The notes under the pieces were generated by a model. It was not told the origin of the DNA. It ran no database searches and saw nothing but the letters and a program-made list of their open reading frames with translations. From Rostratula benghalensis (Eukaryota; Chordata; Aves; Charadriiformes; Rostratulidae), in NCBI GenBank assembly GCA_013399305.1, contig VXAI01000020.1:4186545-4250544 (forward strand): 64,000 nucleotides of DNA, read 5' to 3'. Of this stretch, positions 26,997 through 38,500 are shown piece by piece; the stretch's first letter is position 1, and each line of letters starts with the position of its first letter. The position numbers were made by a program, and so were the translations under genes.

Positions 26997-28269
26997 CTGC
27001 ATTGGTGTGAAAGTAGGCTCCATGGATGAAGCAGGTTCAAAATCAGCTGTGGGCTTGGGCTGATGATGCAGTCTTGGAGGCTTAAAAAACCTATCCCCCA
27101 TTCTGAAACAACAACTCAAGAACAGTATTTTAAAAATAATGAGACCACTGCAATAGGAACAGGGTGATTTCCAAAGTACTCAAACATGTTATTTAATTTA
27201 TCTTGTGCAAATGGAAGTCACTGGGAACTGGACTCTTAGCTGATTTTCCAATATCAGTAGGTGACAGATTGAATTTTAAGACATAAAAATACTTTGCAAA
27301 GTCCATGGTAAAAAATCAAGTGAAATTTTAATCAATATATTATATGGCAATTATGTTTTGAATCATACAGCTCTGTTTACTCAATGATCCAAGGCCCTTT
27401 CAGTTGCTGTTCTGTAAAGTCTCTACAGGCTTAAGAGACTAACCATGGAAATCTTCATACAAAATGTAAATGAGAGAAAAGCTCCAAGAACACAAAATGA
27501 CTGTTAGGTAGATGCCACTATTTATGTCTTATTAACTCCAGTTTTCCCAAAGGGCAACGGCCAGTGGTTTAGGATTTCTCCTTCAAGTTAGCTCAAACTA
27601 CTGTACATTTTTAGGTTTGACAACTCCTTTTTCTGAAGCCATATTTGCCCTTGTGCTGTGTATTACCCTATGTAGAAGGTATAGATTTAACTCTGAAAAA
27701 TCAGAATACAGGCCCACTTCGAACACTATTTCATTAGTAATATGGATGTTTTACGTGTTACTGCAATAATGATAACTTCCATCAACAATGGATGCAACAT
27801 TAAAAAACCATGCAAAATTAATATTAAAAATTCTGCAAAATAAAAAAACAAACCCTCAAAACCGAACATTTGAAAAATCTAGAAGGAAAAATGGTTTAAA
27901 ATTGTCTTCTATTGGAATATTTGATTTAACAAAAGTTCTGAAATAAGATACTTTAGTTCATAAAAGAATTTGCATATTTTATATGCAGAACAATTTATTT
28001 CTACTTAGCCCAAAAGCAAACTACAGATTGTTGAAAATTTCCCAGCAAAGGAAAAATCTAAATGTGATCCACTTGACATTGCATGTCCCAGTTTGCCTCT
28101 CTGACTCACTGCTGGGCATGTACCCAAAGCTGAGTGACAGCAGGGACACGCACCATTGGCTTTGGCAGCCCCAGCCAGCTGCAAGGCAGGAAAGCACCCG
28201 TGCAGAGCAGCATGTGGGCATGGCATGGCATGCTGTGAAGCTGCCTACCCAGCAGGAGCATGGGGTCTC

Positions 28270-28326
28270 ATCCCGGGAGGTGCTGAGTAACCTGGGAGGT
28301 GCTGAGTAACCCCAAAGGTGCTGAGC
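28270..28326 (+). repeat. Short minisatellite, about 20-bp unit
   Basis: Two near-identical units of GGGAGGTGCTGAGTAACC, then a third partial AAAGGTGCTGAG. It sits in a GC-richer patch (about 28080-28460) that also has a GGCATGGCATGGCATG run at 28218. Confidence 0.75.
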
Positions 28327-29391
28327 CTTCTTTTCCCAGCTTGAGTCCAGTCCTGGAAGATGCCCAGCGCCGTGGTGGGCTCAGCAGGCTCAGGAGCACA
28401 CCACTCATACTGCACTTGCAGAGATGAAGCGTGCACCCTCCCCCCAGGTTCAGTGGCAGAGCAGAAGCTCAGTCTACCTTTTTTCTTATTTTTTCTTTTT
28501 CTGGGGTGGTTCAGTTATTCCAAGGATACACGGAGGGACTCATAACGCCTCTGCTGCAGAACAGAGGGACCTATTGCTGAGCAAAATGGGGAATCCTCTT
28601 TGGTTTCTCTGTACTTCACGTGTTTGTGCTCTTGCCATCGAAAATGAGGCCAGAAGTGAGCTGTGCAGCACATCCTTCCTTTGTTGTTGTTTTGAGCAGC
28701 AATCCAGTTTTGCTGGCATGGAGCAAGGGTGCATCTCCCTCTCCAATGCGTCAGTAAGAGCACAACCCATAGGAAAGGAAAGGTATGACATAAAGAGGCT
28801 TTGCAGTTGGTGAAAGCAGAGATTCATCCCTTTGCTTCAGATATTCTTGTGATCTAACGAATAAAACACTACTTTTTTCCTCAGCTAAATACGTTACCTC
28901 TTTAATGACAAGTCATCGTGCTCTGAGTGTTGCACTTCTGTGAACAATGTGCATGGAACTGACTTCTTCACACCTGGAAGTAAACAACTGGACTTATATT
29001 TTAATTCCATATTATGTCTGTATTCTTTACGGTAATATTCATTAAGTTCTTATACTAGGTGGAAGGAGAAAACTGGTTAATTGCATTCAAAGCAATGATA
29101 AGTTACCATTTTAATGATTCCTTATGTTGTGAGTAATTTATAAATCACTCGGTATCTTCTCAGCAGAGCTTGCCTTCTGTTTTTAAAATGTACCCTTTCG
29201 TATCCAACAAAGGGTTTCATTGCAATAAGAATTAAGGTGTGTCTCTTAGCTTTTAGCTGCAAGCAATAATGATGTTGTCAAGCGTTTCAGGTGAGACCAG
29301 CCCAGGATTTTGGGGTGGGGAAAGACACTCTGTTATACAGCATCTTCAGTGCTTCCCTCAGAGGGAGGCAGAGACACCGTGAAGGGCTGAG

Positions 29392-29397
29392 TATAAG
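29392..29397 (+). promoter_or_regulatory. Candidate TATA box of the desmoglein gene
   Basis: TATAAG (context GAGTATAAGGACACC) lies 121 bases before the start codon. That would place transcription start near 29420 and leave a 5' UTR of about 90 bases. A second AT-rich candidate, TTAAATAG at 29418-29425, is nearer. There is no CpG island here, unlike the DSG2 promoter, which fits a tissue-restricted promoter. No start-site data support the choice. Confidence 0.35.
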
Positions 29398-29436
29398 GAC
29401 ACCTACTGAGTGTCTTCTTAAATAGACACCACAGCT

Positions 29437-29453
29437 GGGGGGGGGGGGGGGGG
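29437..29453 (+). repeat. G17 homopolymer just upstream of the desmoglein start codon
   Basis: Seventeen consecutive G residues lie 60 bases before the ATG, within the probable 5' UTR or core promoter. The run can vary in length and could form a G-quadruplex in DNA or RNA. Confidence 0.9.
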
Positions 29454-29512
29454 AAAAGGAACAGGCTTGTAACCATAACTCAGTTGGACTTGTATCCGAG
29501 AAGTCAGATGCC

Positions 29513-29560
29513 ATGGATTGGCTCCCTCACCGAATGGCTGCTTTTCTGTTCCTGTTATTG
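29513..29560 (+). CDS. DSG4: Desmoglein coding exon 1 (signal peptide start)
   Basis: Encodes [16 protein letters not shown], 16 residues, followed directly by a GTAAGT donor at 29561. Mammalian DSG1 and DSG4 also start with MDW and have a 16-codon first exon in phase 0, so length, phase and sequence all agree. The ATG context is GCCATGG, a strong start. Intron 1 is 6.3 kb. Confidence 0.9.
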
Positions 29561-32500
29561 GTAAGTCAGATTTTAAAATTATATTTGTAAACTCTGTGAT
29601 TAGGACAGCTGAGTCTTCCTCAGCAGACCATTGCATTGTACAGTGTCAACTAGCTCCCCCCTCAAAAAAACCTCCTGTGAAATTTAGCATGAAAAGTAAA
29701 GCTGTGCTTATTTTAAACTGCACTTCTGAAGGTTTAATACAAATCGTTTAGTTTTTCATTAAATGTCGACAAATATTTTGTTTGATTATGCCTTTCTGCA
29801 GTCTGTTGATGTTCAGTCTGTGATTTTCTATGTTTAATGCTTGACTTTCCAGGTGAATGTCTGTGGCTACTATTTAAGTAGTCACTGCTATTAATAAAAA
29901 ATCTTCTGATTATAAAATTCCTAATAACTTGACTGGATATTGTTTGGTTCTGTGTTTTTATTATTTATTTTTTTTAATCAATTGAGGGATTATGAAGAGC
30001 AAATCTCTTTTACTGAACTGATTAGCAAAAGCTCTTCAGCTCTGCCCAGTTCCTACAGGCACCTATATTTAAGATAAAAACATGAAATTTAGTGCAGACC
30101 TTAGCTGAGTAAAAATCAAGACTTGGCCTATTATTTCACATCCCTAAGAATGCCTGTCTTGTAGTGCATTAGAGTCTGAGCCGCCATGTGCTGAGCAAGT
30201 GAATGCATGATGAAAGTGTTGCTCCTTGGGTTTGTTTTTCTCATTGTAACAGGAAAGTTGTGGCTATAGTCAAGTAGCAGAGTTGTACGATCTGTTATTC
30301 AAGGCACAGAAATTACCTAGAAAGGACTTAAAAGAATTATGGAGGCCCTTCTACTCCTGCAATCTGATTTTTGTATGGATTATTTTCACTCATCTATGCT
30401 TTTCTAAAATTAGGTAGAGATTTAAGGCCCTGAAGATTGAAAGAGTAGGATTTCTATTATACTTATGTCTTTCTGTGACTTCCATTGTACATAGCATATT
30501 AAGAAGTGTAAATGTGAGCTTCTTGTTACTGATCCATCTAGAAATGTGATAGTCAGGGAAAAAGTGTTTGTTGTTGTAGGATACAAAATCCTAAAACTTA
30601 GCTTGAAAAGGTAATCCATTAATTTCAGGTGACAGCTCTGCAGTCAGTAAAGTAGAACTAATCAACACAGGGAGGGCAGCTGCCAAACAAACCATGACAA
30701 AACTTGGCACAAACAAGTTACGGTTCGGATGAGTTTCTGCTTGTTTAATGCTGCACAGAGGTCTCTGAGATTGGTGTTTTTCACATCACACCAACATTTC
30801 TGCATTTTCCTGTAGCATCAGTGACTATTCATTTTACTTGGTTACCTGGTAATGCATAGTCCTGATATGTCAAAGTTCAAAAAAAAGTTGACTGTACTGT
30901 ATTTAAGATCTGTCCATTCAAAAGGGAATTTATTTCTTTACTTCTCTCAGCAACTCCGGAGCCATTTTCATTCTTTCACTATGTTACCATTGTGGTTGTG
31001 AGGGAAGGATATGTGTTGTGTCAGGAAAATGGAGCAATTGTGAAAACTTCCATTATGTTTTGATGACTATCAAAAATTTGAAGTTTTACTACCCAGGGGA
31101 AACAATTGTTGTTCCTGCTATGCATCCTTCTGCACAGCAGAAGGTGTGATGGCCTGTACAGCTCAATAGCATCTTTTAGCACTTTATAGAAACCTGACCG
31201 ACAAATTGTAGAGACTAAATAAATTTTAAATTATGTGGCCAATTTTGGTGTATTCTGAGAAATGGTCTTGGTTTTCAGCTTGATTAATCTTTTATGAAAA
31301 TCACCTGTCTGAATGGTGTGTCTGGTTAGTATATTGTTAAGTTGTATCAAATGAAAATACTGTGGAGTTGTACACATTTTAGTACACCACTACCCTTTCA
31401 AAAGAAGAAAAATTACCATCCCTAAAACTAATATTTTCTACATGCATTTCGCCATTGGTGGGACAGATTCTGCAACCCCTGCTCACGTGACTTCAAAGGC
31501 GTTATTCTCATGAGTAAGGGAGTTGTGTTTGTGATACTTGCACAGACACGTTTTATGGAAATAACCTGTTTGATCGGGTCTGACTCTTCTCCTGCAAGCT
31601 ATCATGTGACAACTAATAATTTTAAATTCACCGCATCTCTTATACGCACTTTTGTCTGGCTACATTTTCCCATGTGTTATCTGCGCTGCTTTTTTTTTTT
31701 TTTTTCCAGTTGTTAGGCTACGGTTACGCCTCCTACTCATAACTTGGTTGCACACAAAAATACTAAGGAGTCAAATCCAATCCTCTCCTACCATATGCAC
31801 CCAAAATGTCTCCAAGGATGTAGCCAGGAACATGCAGGTTCTTCTGCCAAAGAATTTTGTTGTAGAAATAGAAACTAAAGCAATTCCACATCCAGGAATT
31901 ACCACCTAAGAATAGTTTCTTAAGTCTGCAGTTGTACATTCCTAAGTTAAAATGGCCTGTAAGAGGATGTGCATGTGCAGCTATAGCACTGTAAGCCTTA
32001 TTAGAACTCAGGTTTTATTGAGGAGATTTAATGAGAGGACTTAGCATGACTAATTTAAAAACTCGAATTTGAATGATAATGACATACACCCTGTACTGAA
32101 ATTGCATTTCTGTTCATTTTTCTAATGGTTAAGCTCAGTTACTGTACGGAAATTCATTCTATCTGTATGACTCAACAGAACAGAAATCATCTCAGTGAAA
32201 ACATCCCCAAAGTGGTCAGTTCTTTGAATAAATGTATGTTAAAACAAATAAAACTTTGGAATATTTTCTTCTGACTGACACAAGCATTGACATACTTCTG
32301 CTGAAATAGCAATGGATTCGCCATCCTTGGTGAAATACAAAATATTGACATCAGTTGCTAACTCGGTAAGCAATAGAAACACCTGACTTCCACAGAATTA
32401 GAAAACTAAGTGCCAGAAAAATCATCCTGCAAAACTTCCCCTTTAAATTGGAAGAAACAAGTTCATTAGTAATCTACGAAAATGAAAATTACAGATGTAA

Positions 32501-35500
32501 ACACATTCATATTTCAATTTAAAAGTGACTAAATGTCTTCTTTTTGAAATATGAGGGTTTGTCTTATGTTTCAACTCTGCTTCTTATTATTTCATATACA
32601 CTGATTTATGACCTTTTTAAAGAGACGCCGAAGGAATAAAGGGAAGGGTTCGTTATTTCCACCCTTTACTAGTCAGGGATTTGGCTGAGTAAGAAAGACG
32701 TAAAAGTCCCAAAACGCTGACACAACCAGAGCTACCATGGCACCCTGATGACTAATATAATATGTGTGAGTTTTCAGCACTCCTCCCATCCAGGCCAATA
32801 ACAATACCACTGTTGACTTCAAAGAGAGAGAAGCAGATCCAATATGAATAATGCTGGGAAGATGTTAAAGGCGTGTTCAGTCATTTAGATTTGAGTAGGT
32901 GGAGAAGGGAGGATTCCGTAATTGCGTATAATATTGCTTGGCAGTCAATTAATGATTAGTTAATTCTTGTTTGTAAATTGCTTTGAAGGTGCAAAGAACC
33001 ATATACAACCTATGGGCCCGGTTCTGTTGCCAGTTACATCAGAATAAATCCAGAATAATTCCATTGTGACTCTAAGTCGTCATTTCGGATGCAAGGTTCG
33101 GGCTCTGTGTCATTACAATAAAAGACAAGCTTTCAGATACGCCACTGTGCAAATGACAGTCCCCATAAACATGTGTCCTGCCTGCACCTCCCAACCCAAA
33201 CCAGAAACAACTTGTTCAATGAGCCCCTAGCTTCTCTGCAGAGTTTTCATTTTTTTTCACAGCCTCTTAGAGACAGCAAATTACAATCAGTTTGCCTACC
33301 TCAAGGTCCTCAGAATGCATCCCACACATTCCAGTGGCTCCATATGCTTTAATTATTGTTAATCACTGAATCTGTGGAAAGTGCTGTACTTGGATATTAG
33401 TTTAGAAGGGAAACTTCTTCATTACCTAGAAGTGTGCTGGAGTTAGCTGCTAGGAGACAGTACTTTTCTGCTTGAAATACCACTAGAAAAAAGGTTTGCA
33501 TCACAGAGAGATATTAGAAATAGACAACTGGGGGTTGGGACTGTTTCCATTTTCCAGCCTTGACAGTTAGAAGAGCCTTCTAACTGCTGTGATAATGGAG
33601 AACTGGAAAACATTAGCAGGAGAGGCAGGGGAACCTCCATCCCTGGATCAAGTGGAGTAGATTTCCTTCCAGAATTGTTGAGGTTTATCTGTTGTACTAG
33701 ACAACTTTGGTGTTGTTCAACAACTCCCCTCCTTCCTGAGGGACATCAAGTTCATCGGATCAGTCTTTTCCAATCATATCACAAGCTGTACTAAGGACTC
33801 TGGATTCAAAACTATCAAGACTCTTTCAAGATCTTCCATTAGTTAGCACAGGACAAGTGTGGAAACACAGGGTCTAAATTTACCATTCCCGACATTACTG
33901 ATGAACAAATTCCTGATATTCCCATTATTGCTGCTCAAGAACAAAGGATGAAACTCCAGTGTTTCATGACTTGAAAACCAAATTTTCTATGGGCTGAAAT
34001 CAAGTGTTGTAGGAATATTCGTGTCCTTAAAGAACAGCATTTTTTGCAGGCATAATTCTTATTTCAGAAACACTCAACACATTTTTTCAGCTAGGCCTGA
34101 TGAGTATGAGAGCGATGTAGCTGGGCATGAGCCATTAGTTTCACTGTTAAATAACAGAACAGGCCACAGGGTGCAGAGAGCAGACGAGATTCACTAACAT
34201 TGTACTGGGAGGCGTATACCCATACTGTTCTGGGTCAAGACAATTGCATGCATGCCAGAATGGATTTCAGCGTAAGGGAGATTTCCCCATACTCACCATA
34301 GCAGGCTGTGCTCTGCCAGTGGGATCAACTGATAAGGCACATGGAATCAGTGCTATTTCTGGTGGACTTTGTCACTCAGCTTCTCTTGTGATAATCTATA
34401 ATCTGCCTCTTGTACTCTCCCATGTTTCCCAGGCTCCAAGGGGAATTATAAGAGGACAGGCCTGAGTTCCCACTGGACTGAAAAATCCCCACAGTTTAAA
34501 TGGAGTCTGATATTATCCCTTCTCTGAGATGAATAATGATTGCACAAGAATTTTAACCCCATTCCGCAGCTGAAGATTGTCACCAAGACATAAATTCGGA
34601 TTAAAAATATATTGATGCTTTTAGCACAACATGAACATATTTTAATGATTTTCCTGCAGAGTACTTTTAAACCTTTATGTCAATAGCTTGCTCAAAGAAA
34701 CAAGGAAAAAAAATGTTAATTCCATGAACAGTCAAATCATTTCCAGGATATATGCACAGCAAATGAGCAAATCCACAGTCTAAATTCCCTCATTCAAAAG
34801 CAGATCAGGGCAAACATTATGTGTGAAGGTCTCAGGGAATGTTCTGAGCAAGATCAGATCATTGTAGACATTGCTTTATAAATGACAGATGGAGGACTTC
34901 TTAAGGTGTATAGGTAGATGGGGAAAAGGGAGAAGTGAGGGTAGGAGGGTGAAATTGCTGTTTGTTCATCTATTGGATGTAAGAGGTTGTTTTAACATGA
35001 CGTAAGTGGAAAAAAGTCCGTGTCCATCTTCCAGCCTTGATGGACAAGGCAATAAATTTGAAATGAGGAAAGTCCCATGAGGTAAAGGTACCGAAGAGAA
35101 ATAGATTGTCACAGATTTTATCCAAATATAACTGGCATAAAGCCCACCAGATAAAACAAGTCAGACCCAAAAAAAGCTATTGAACAGTACTGGGAAATGA
35201 TACGAAAAGTGGAAAATTGATAACTATGAAGATTCTCTATTAGTTTAATTTTAATTTTAAAGTAATTCCATATTGCATCTGATCCTGCCACCTTTATTTT
35301 CTCAAGACTTTGGTTGCATAGTTAGACCTCAAATCAAAGCCCACTTCACTCCACAGAAATTTACCCCATGACTGCAGTTGGCTTTCCATCTCATATTGAA
35401 GCTCTTCAAACTTAGTGGGAAATTTCAAGAAAACATTTTCATTCTTCTTGGTTAAACAACTGCAAAGTTAAGTACTCAGATCTACTGTGGACTTTCTAAA

Positions 35501-38500
35501 TCAGAAAAAAAAAATTCTTTAGAATAGTATATACTCTTTTCCTAGTTTCCTAGACATACTTTTTAATAACAACTCTTGCAACCACTTCTCTCTTCAGCTA
35601 AGGTGTTACAACCTAAAAATCTTTGTGAAAGCTGTATTTTGATGTAAGTATAACTCAAAATTTCCTATGCCACATCCATTGAAACTCAAAGTTTGGCCTT
35701 GAAAGACCAAATTAATTTTTAAGGTGTTAACTGGCAAGGATTTCAAGTGATGGATATAGAAAAAAAAATTAATTGCACCAGACTTACAATAGACTTGAGG
35801 AAGAGTACTGCTCTGGTCCTGAAGTATAGCAATGTTGGGGTTTGCTTACTGCATTTTGTCCTGCATTTTATACACCAATCTTCTTATTGTTCTTGCAGGT
35901 ACTCTTGGATTTCAGCACAGGATTCCATGTAGAGGTATTTTCCATTTCATTTTTGCATCTATTTTTCTTTTGGGGGAGGGGATGTTGGTGGTTTTTTGAT
36001 TTGGGCTGGTTTTTGGGTTGTTTTTGTTTATTTACATAAGGAAATGTTTTCATTTCATTTGATCAGAAAATCAGTTTCTAAATAAAAATACTGAACAAAG
36101 ACAAGACATTTCTGAACTTGCAGATTGAAATAATACTTAAATATTAAACCATTGCAGGAAATAATCTGCGCACTCTCTCAAGAGAAGTTCTCCTGAACCT
36201 AAATTGGTATAGTATACACAGGAAAATTTTAAAGTCTTAGAGCTTGGAACTCACAGACATATAAAAAAGTACATAATCTCTTAAAATTCCTTCTTATGGT
36301 TGTAAGTTCTAACTATCTGTATTAATTTTAAATGAGTTGAGGTTACTAGTCATATGATACTGGAACTCTCTGTCAAAGGTAAAAGAATGGGACGACAATG
36401 GAATGGCAAGGTGGAAAACCTTCAGAAGACAAAAACGTGAGTGGATCAAATTTGCTGCAGCTTGTAGAGAAGGAGAAGATAATTCTAGGAGGAATCCAAT
36501 TGCCAAAGTAAGTAGAAAGAAAGAAAAAGTGTTCACAGACAAAAACTTTTTCTAATGACAGACTGATAAAAGCAGAGAAATTTAAAAGTATATTTGCTTA
36601 GAGTAGTCAAAGCAAAGAATGCAGTGTAAAAGAAAAGTGATGCAGTATTTCCAGCTCTACTGTGACAGCTTCATAAGGTGAACCCACATGACTGCTGAAT
36701 GACCAAAGGCTTCCTGGAACATTGCCATCTGTCTACCTCCTGGACAGCTTCACCATAATTTCTTTGTGTGCAGCACCTCTGTACAAGATTGTGATATTAT
36801 GCTTTTCTCTCTTACCCTGAGAAAACCCTGAGCAGAAGTTCAAGGATAGCACATTATTTCTGTGGACAGCAGAGCAAAGAAGATGTCTTCCTGTCCTCTC
36901 ACCGTGACTATTACCCTTACTGAGGTCCAGTCACAGTATGATACTTTTGGAAGTTTCTCTCTCTGCTTCCCTGACAGAATATTTAAGAGAAATAGAAAGC
37001 CTGTCCAGCACTTAAGGATAGATGGATCTCTAGGATGACTGTTTTGTAGGAGAACCTTCCGTTGGTTCTGTCAATATAATCTTGCGATCTGTGGTTGAGA
37101 ACCTGAAATTATATAGAATTTTTCCAGGAACTAATAATAGGAAAATAAGACCTGCACGTGTCCTCAGTAAACTGCCATAAATTATTATTATTATCTATTA
37201 TTGTAGATTCGATCAGATTGTGAAGAAAAACATCCAATCACCTACAGCATCTCTGGAGTGGGAATTGATCGTGCCCCCTTTGGAATATTTGTTGTTAATC
37301 CAAGAACAGGAGAAATTAATATAACATCAATAGTGGATAGGGAAATAACCCCAGTATTTGTTGTAAGTATTCCCCTTTTCCTCTGACTATTATAATGATG
37401 GATCCAGGGTGGGGTAGGGAGAGAAGGAGACAAATTTGTTTGTTTCACATTGATACTTTGATTACTTCATTTTTGGTTTTAAAACAAGTACGTCTCTTTA
37501 TCTAGATACGTTGCTTTGCTAAACACTCTGTGACGGGTGTAGATTTGGAACCACCTCTTGAACTTCGAGTCAAAGTTCTGGATATAAATGACAACCCTCC
37601 TGTATTTGCACAAACTGTATTTACTGGAGCTATTGAAGAAAGCAGTATGGACAGTAAGTAACTATGTTATGCTTATTACAGTATAGTAAATGAAGCTCCC
37701 AGAATACAGTTAATATAAAACTGAGGTGCTCATTCTATTTTTTCCTAGGCAGTGATACATACTGGCCAGGGCTGCTGCAGAGGAAGGAGTGGTAGATGCT
37801 TTTCCAAGTGCTATTAGAGCTGGGGCTCACACTCCTCAGCTAAAATTAAGCAGCAATTCTTCCGTCTCCCTTTCCTCCCACACATGAACGCTGAACGGTC
37901 CAGTTCTAACCATACCATCATGCAAATTCTTTCAGATCTGAAAATGTAAAATAAATCAACTAATTCCTTCCCATTAAAATAATTAACATTACACCTACAC
38001 TTATTTCCTTTGAGGGTATACCAAATATGTTTTTTCCCATTTTTTCTACTTGAAATTTTTGTATTTGTAGCCTGAGTATTGCAGTTGCAGTAGAATATTA
38101 CTAAATAAACCCTTACTTAAATCACCAAAATGGTTCTTTTTACTAAAAGTACAGCAATCAACATTAGACACGCAAATAGCACTGATGCAATGGTACCACT
38201 CATTTCCTACTTTCTAGAAATTCTACTTTAAAGCTGTGGAGATTTTTACATTAATATCTACAAGCTCAGTAATTAACTGTCTTTACATAATCCCTGTGAT
38301 GAATTAAAGAAGTTCAGTGAAAATCTGCATCGCTCCGTCTGACCTTAAATTTAAATGCATTTTAAAGTCATGTTACCTTCCACCAGAATCAGCACCACAA
38401 AATCAATATTTTGTTTTCTTTGTAAATGTCAACAAATAGATAGCATTTTATCATTTTATACACCAATATTTAGCATTGCCTTGATGTTTGCTGGAAAAAA

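Larger units (their letters stand above)
21976..29391. other. Upstream region of the desmoglein gene; no other gene recognised
   Basis: AT-rich, with a GC-richer patch at 28080-28460, a GT/TA microsatellite and a 10-base inverted repeat at 24141/24201. Any skin enhancers of the desmoglein gene could lie here, but none can be named from the sequence. Confidence 0.5.

Noticed and set aside
26582..27040. 152-codon open frame on the - strand
   Set aside because: Runs through a GT/TA microsatellite (YIYIHIHTH) and a poly-A tract (FFFF), with no family signal.
1..29000. Desmocollin exons on the minus strand
   Set aside because: Expected from the mammalian neighbourhood, but no DxNDN, LDRE or ICS-like wording was seen on that strand.
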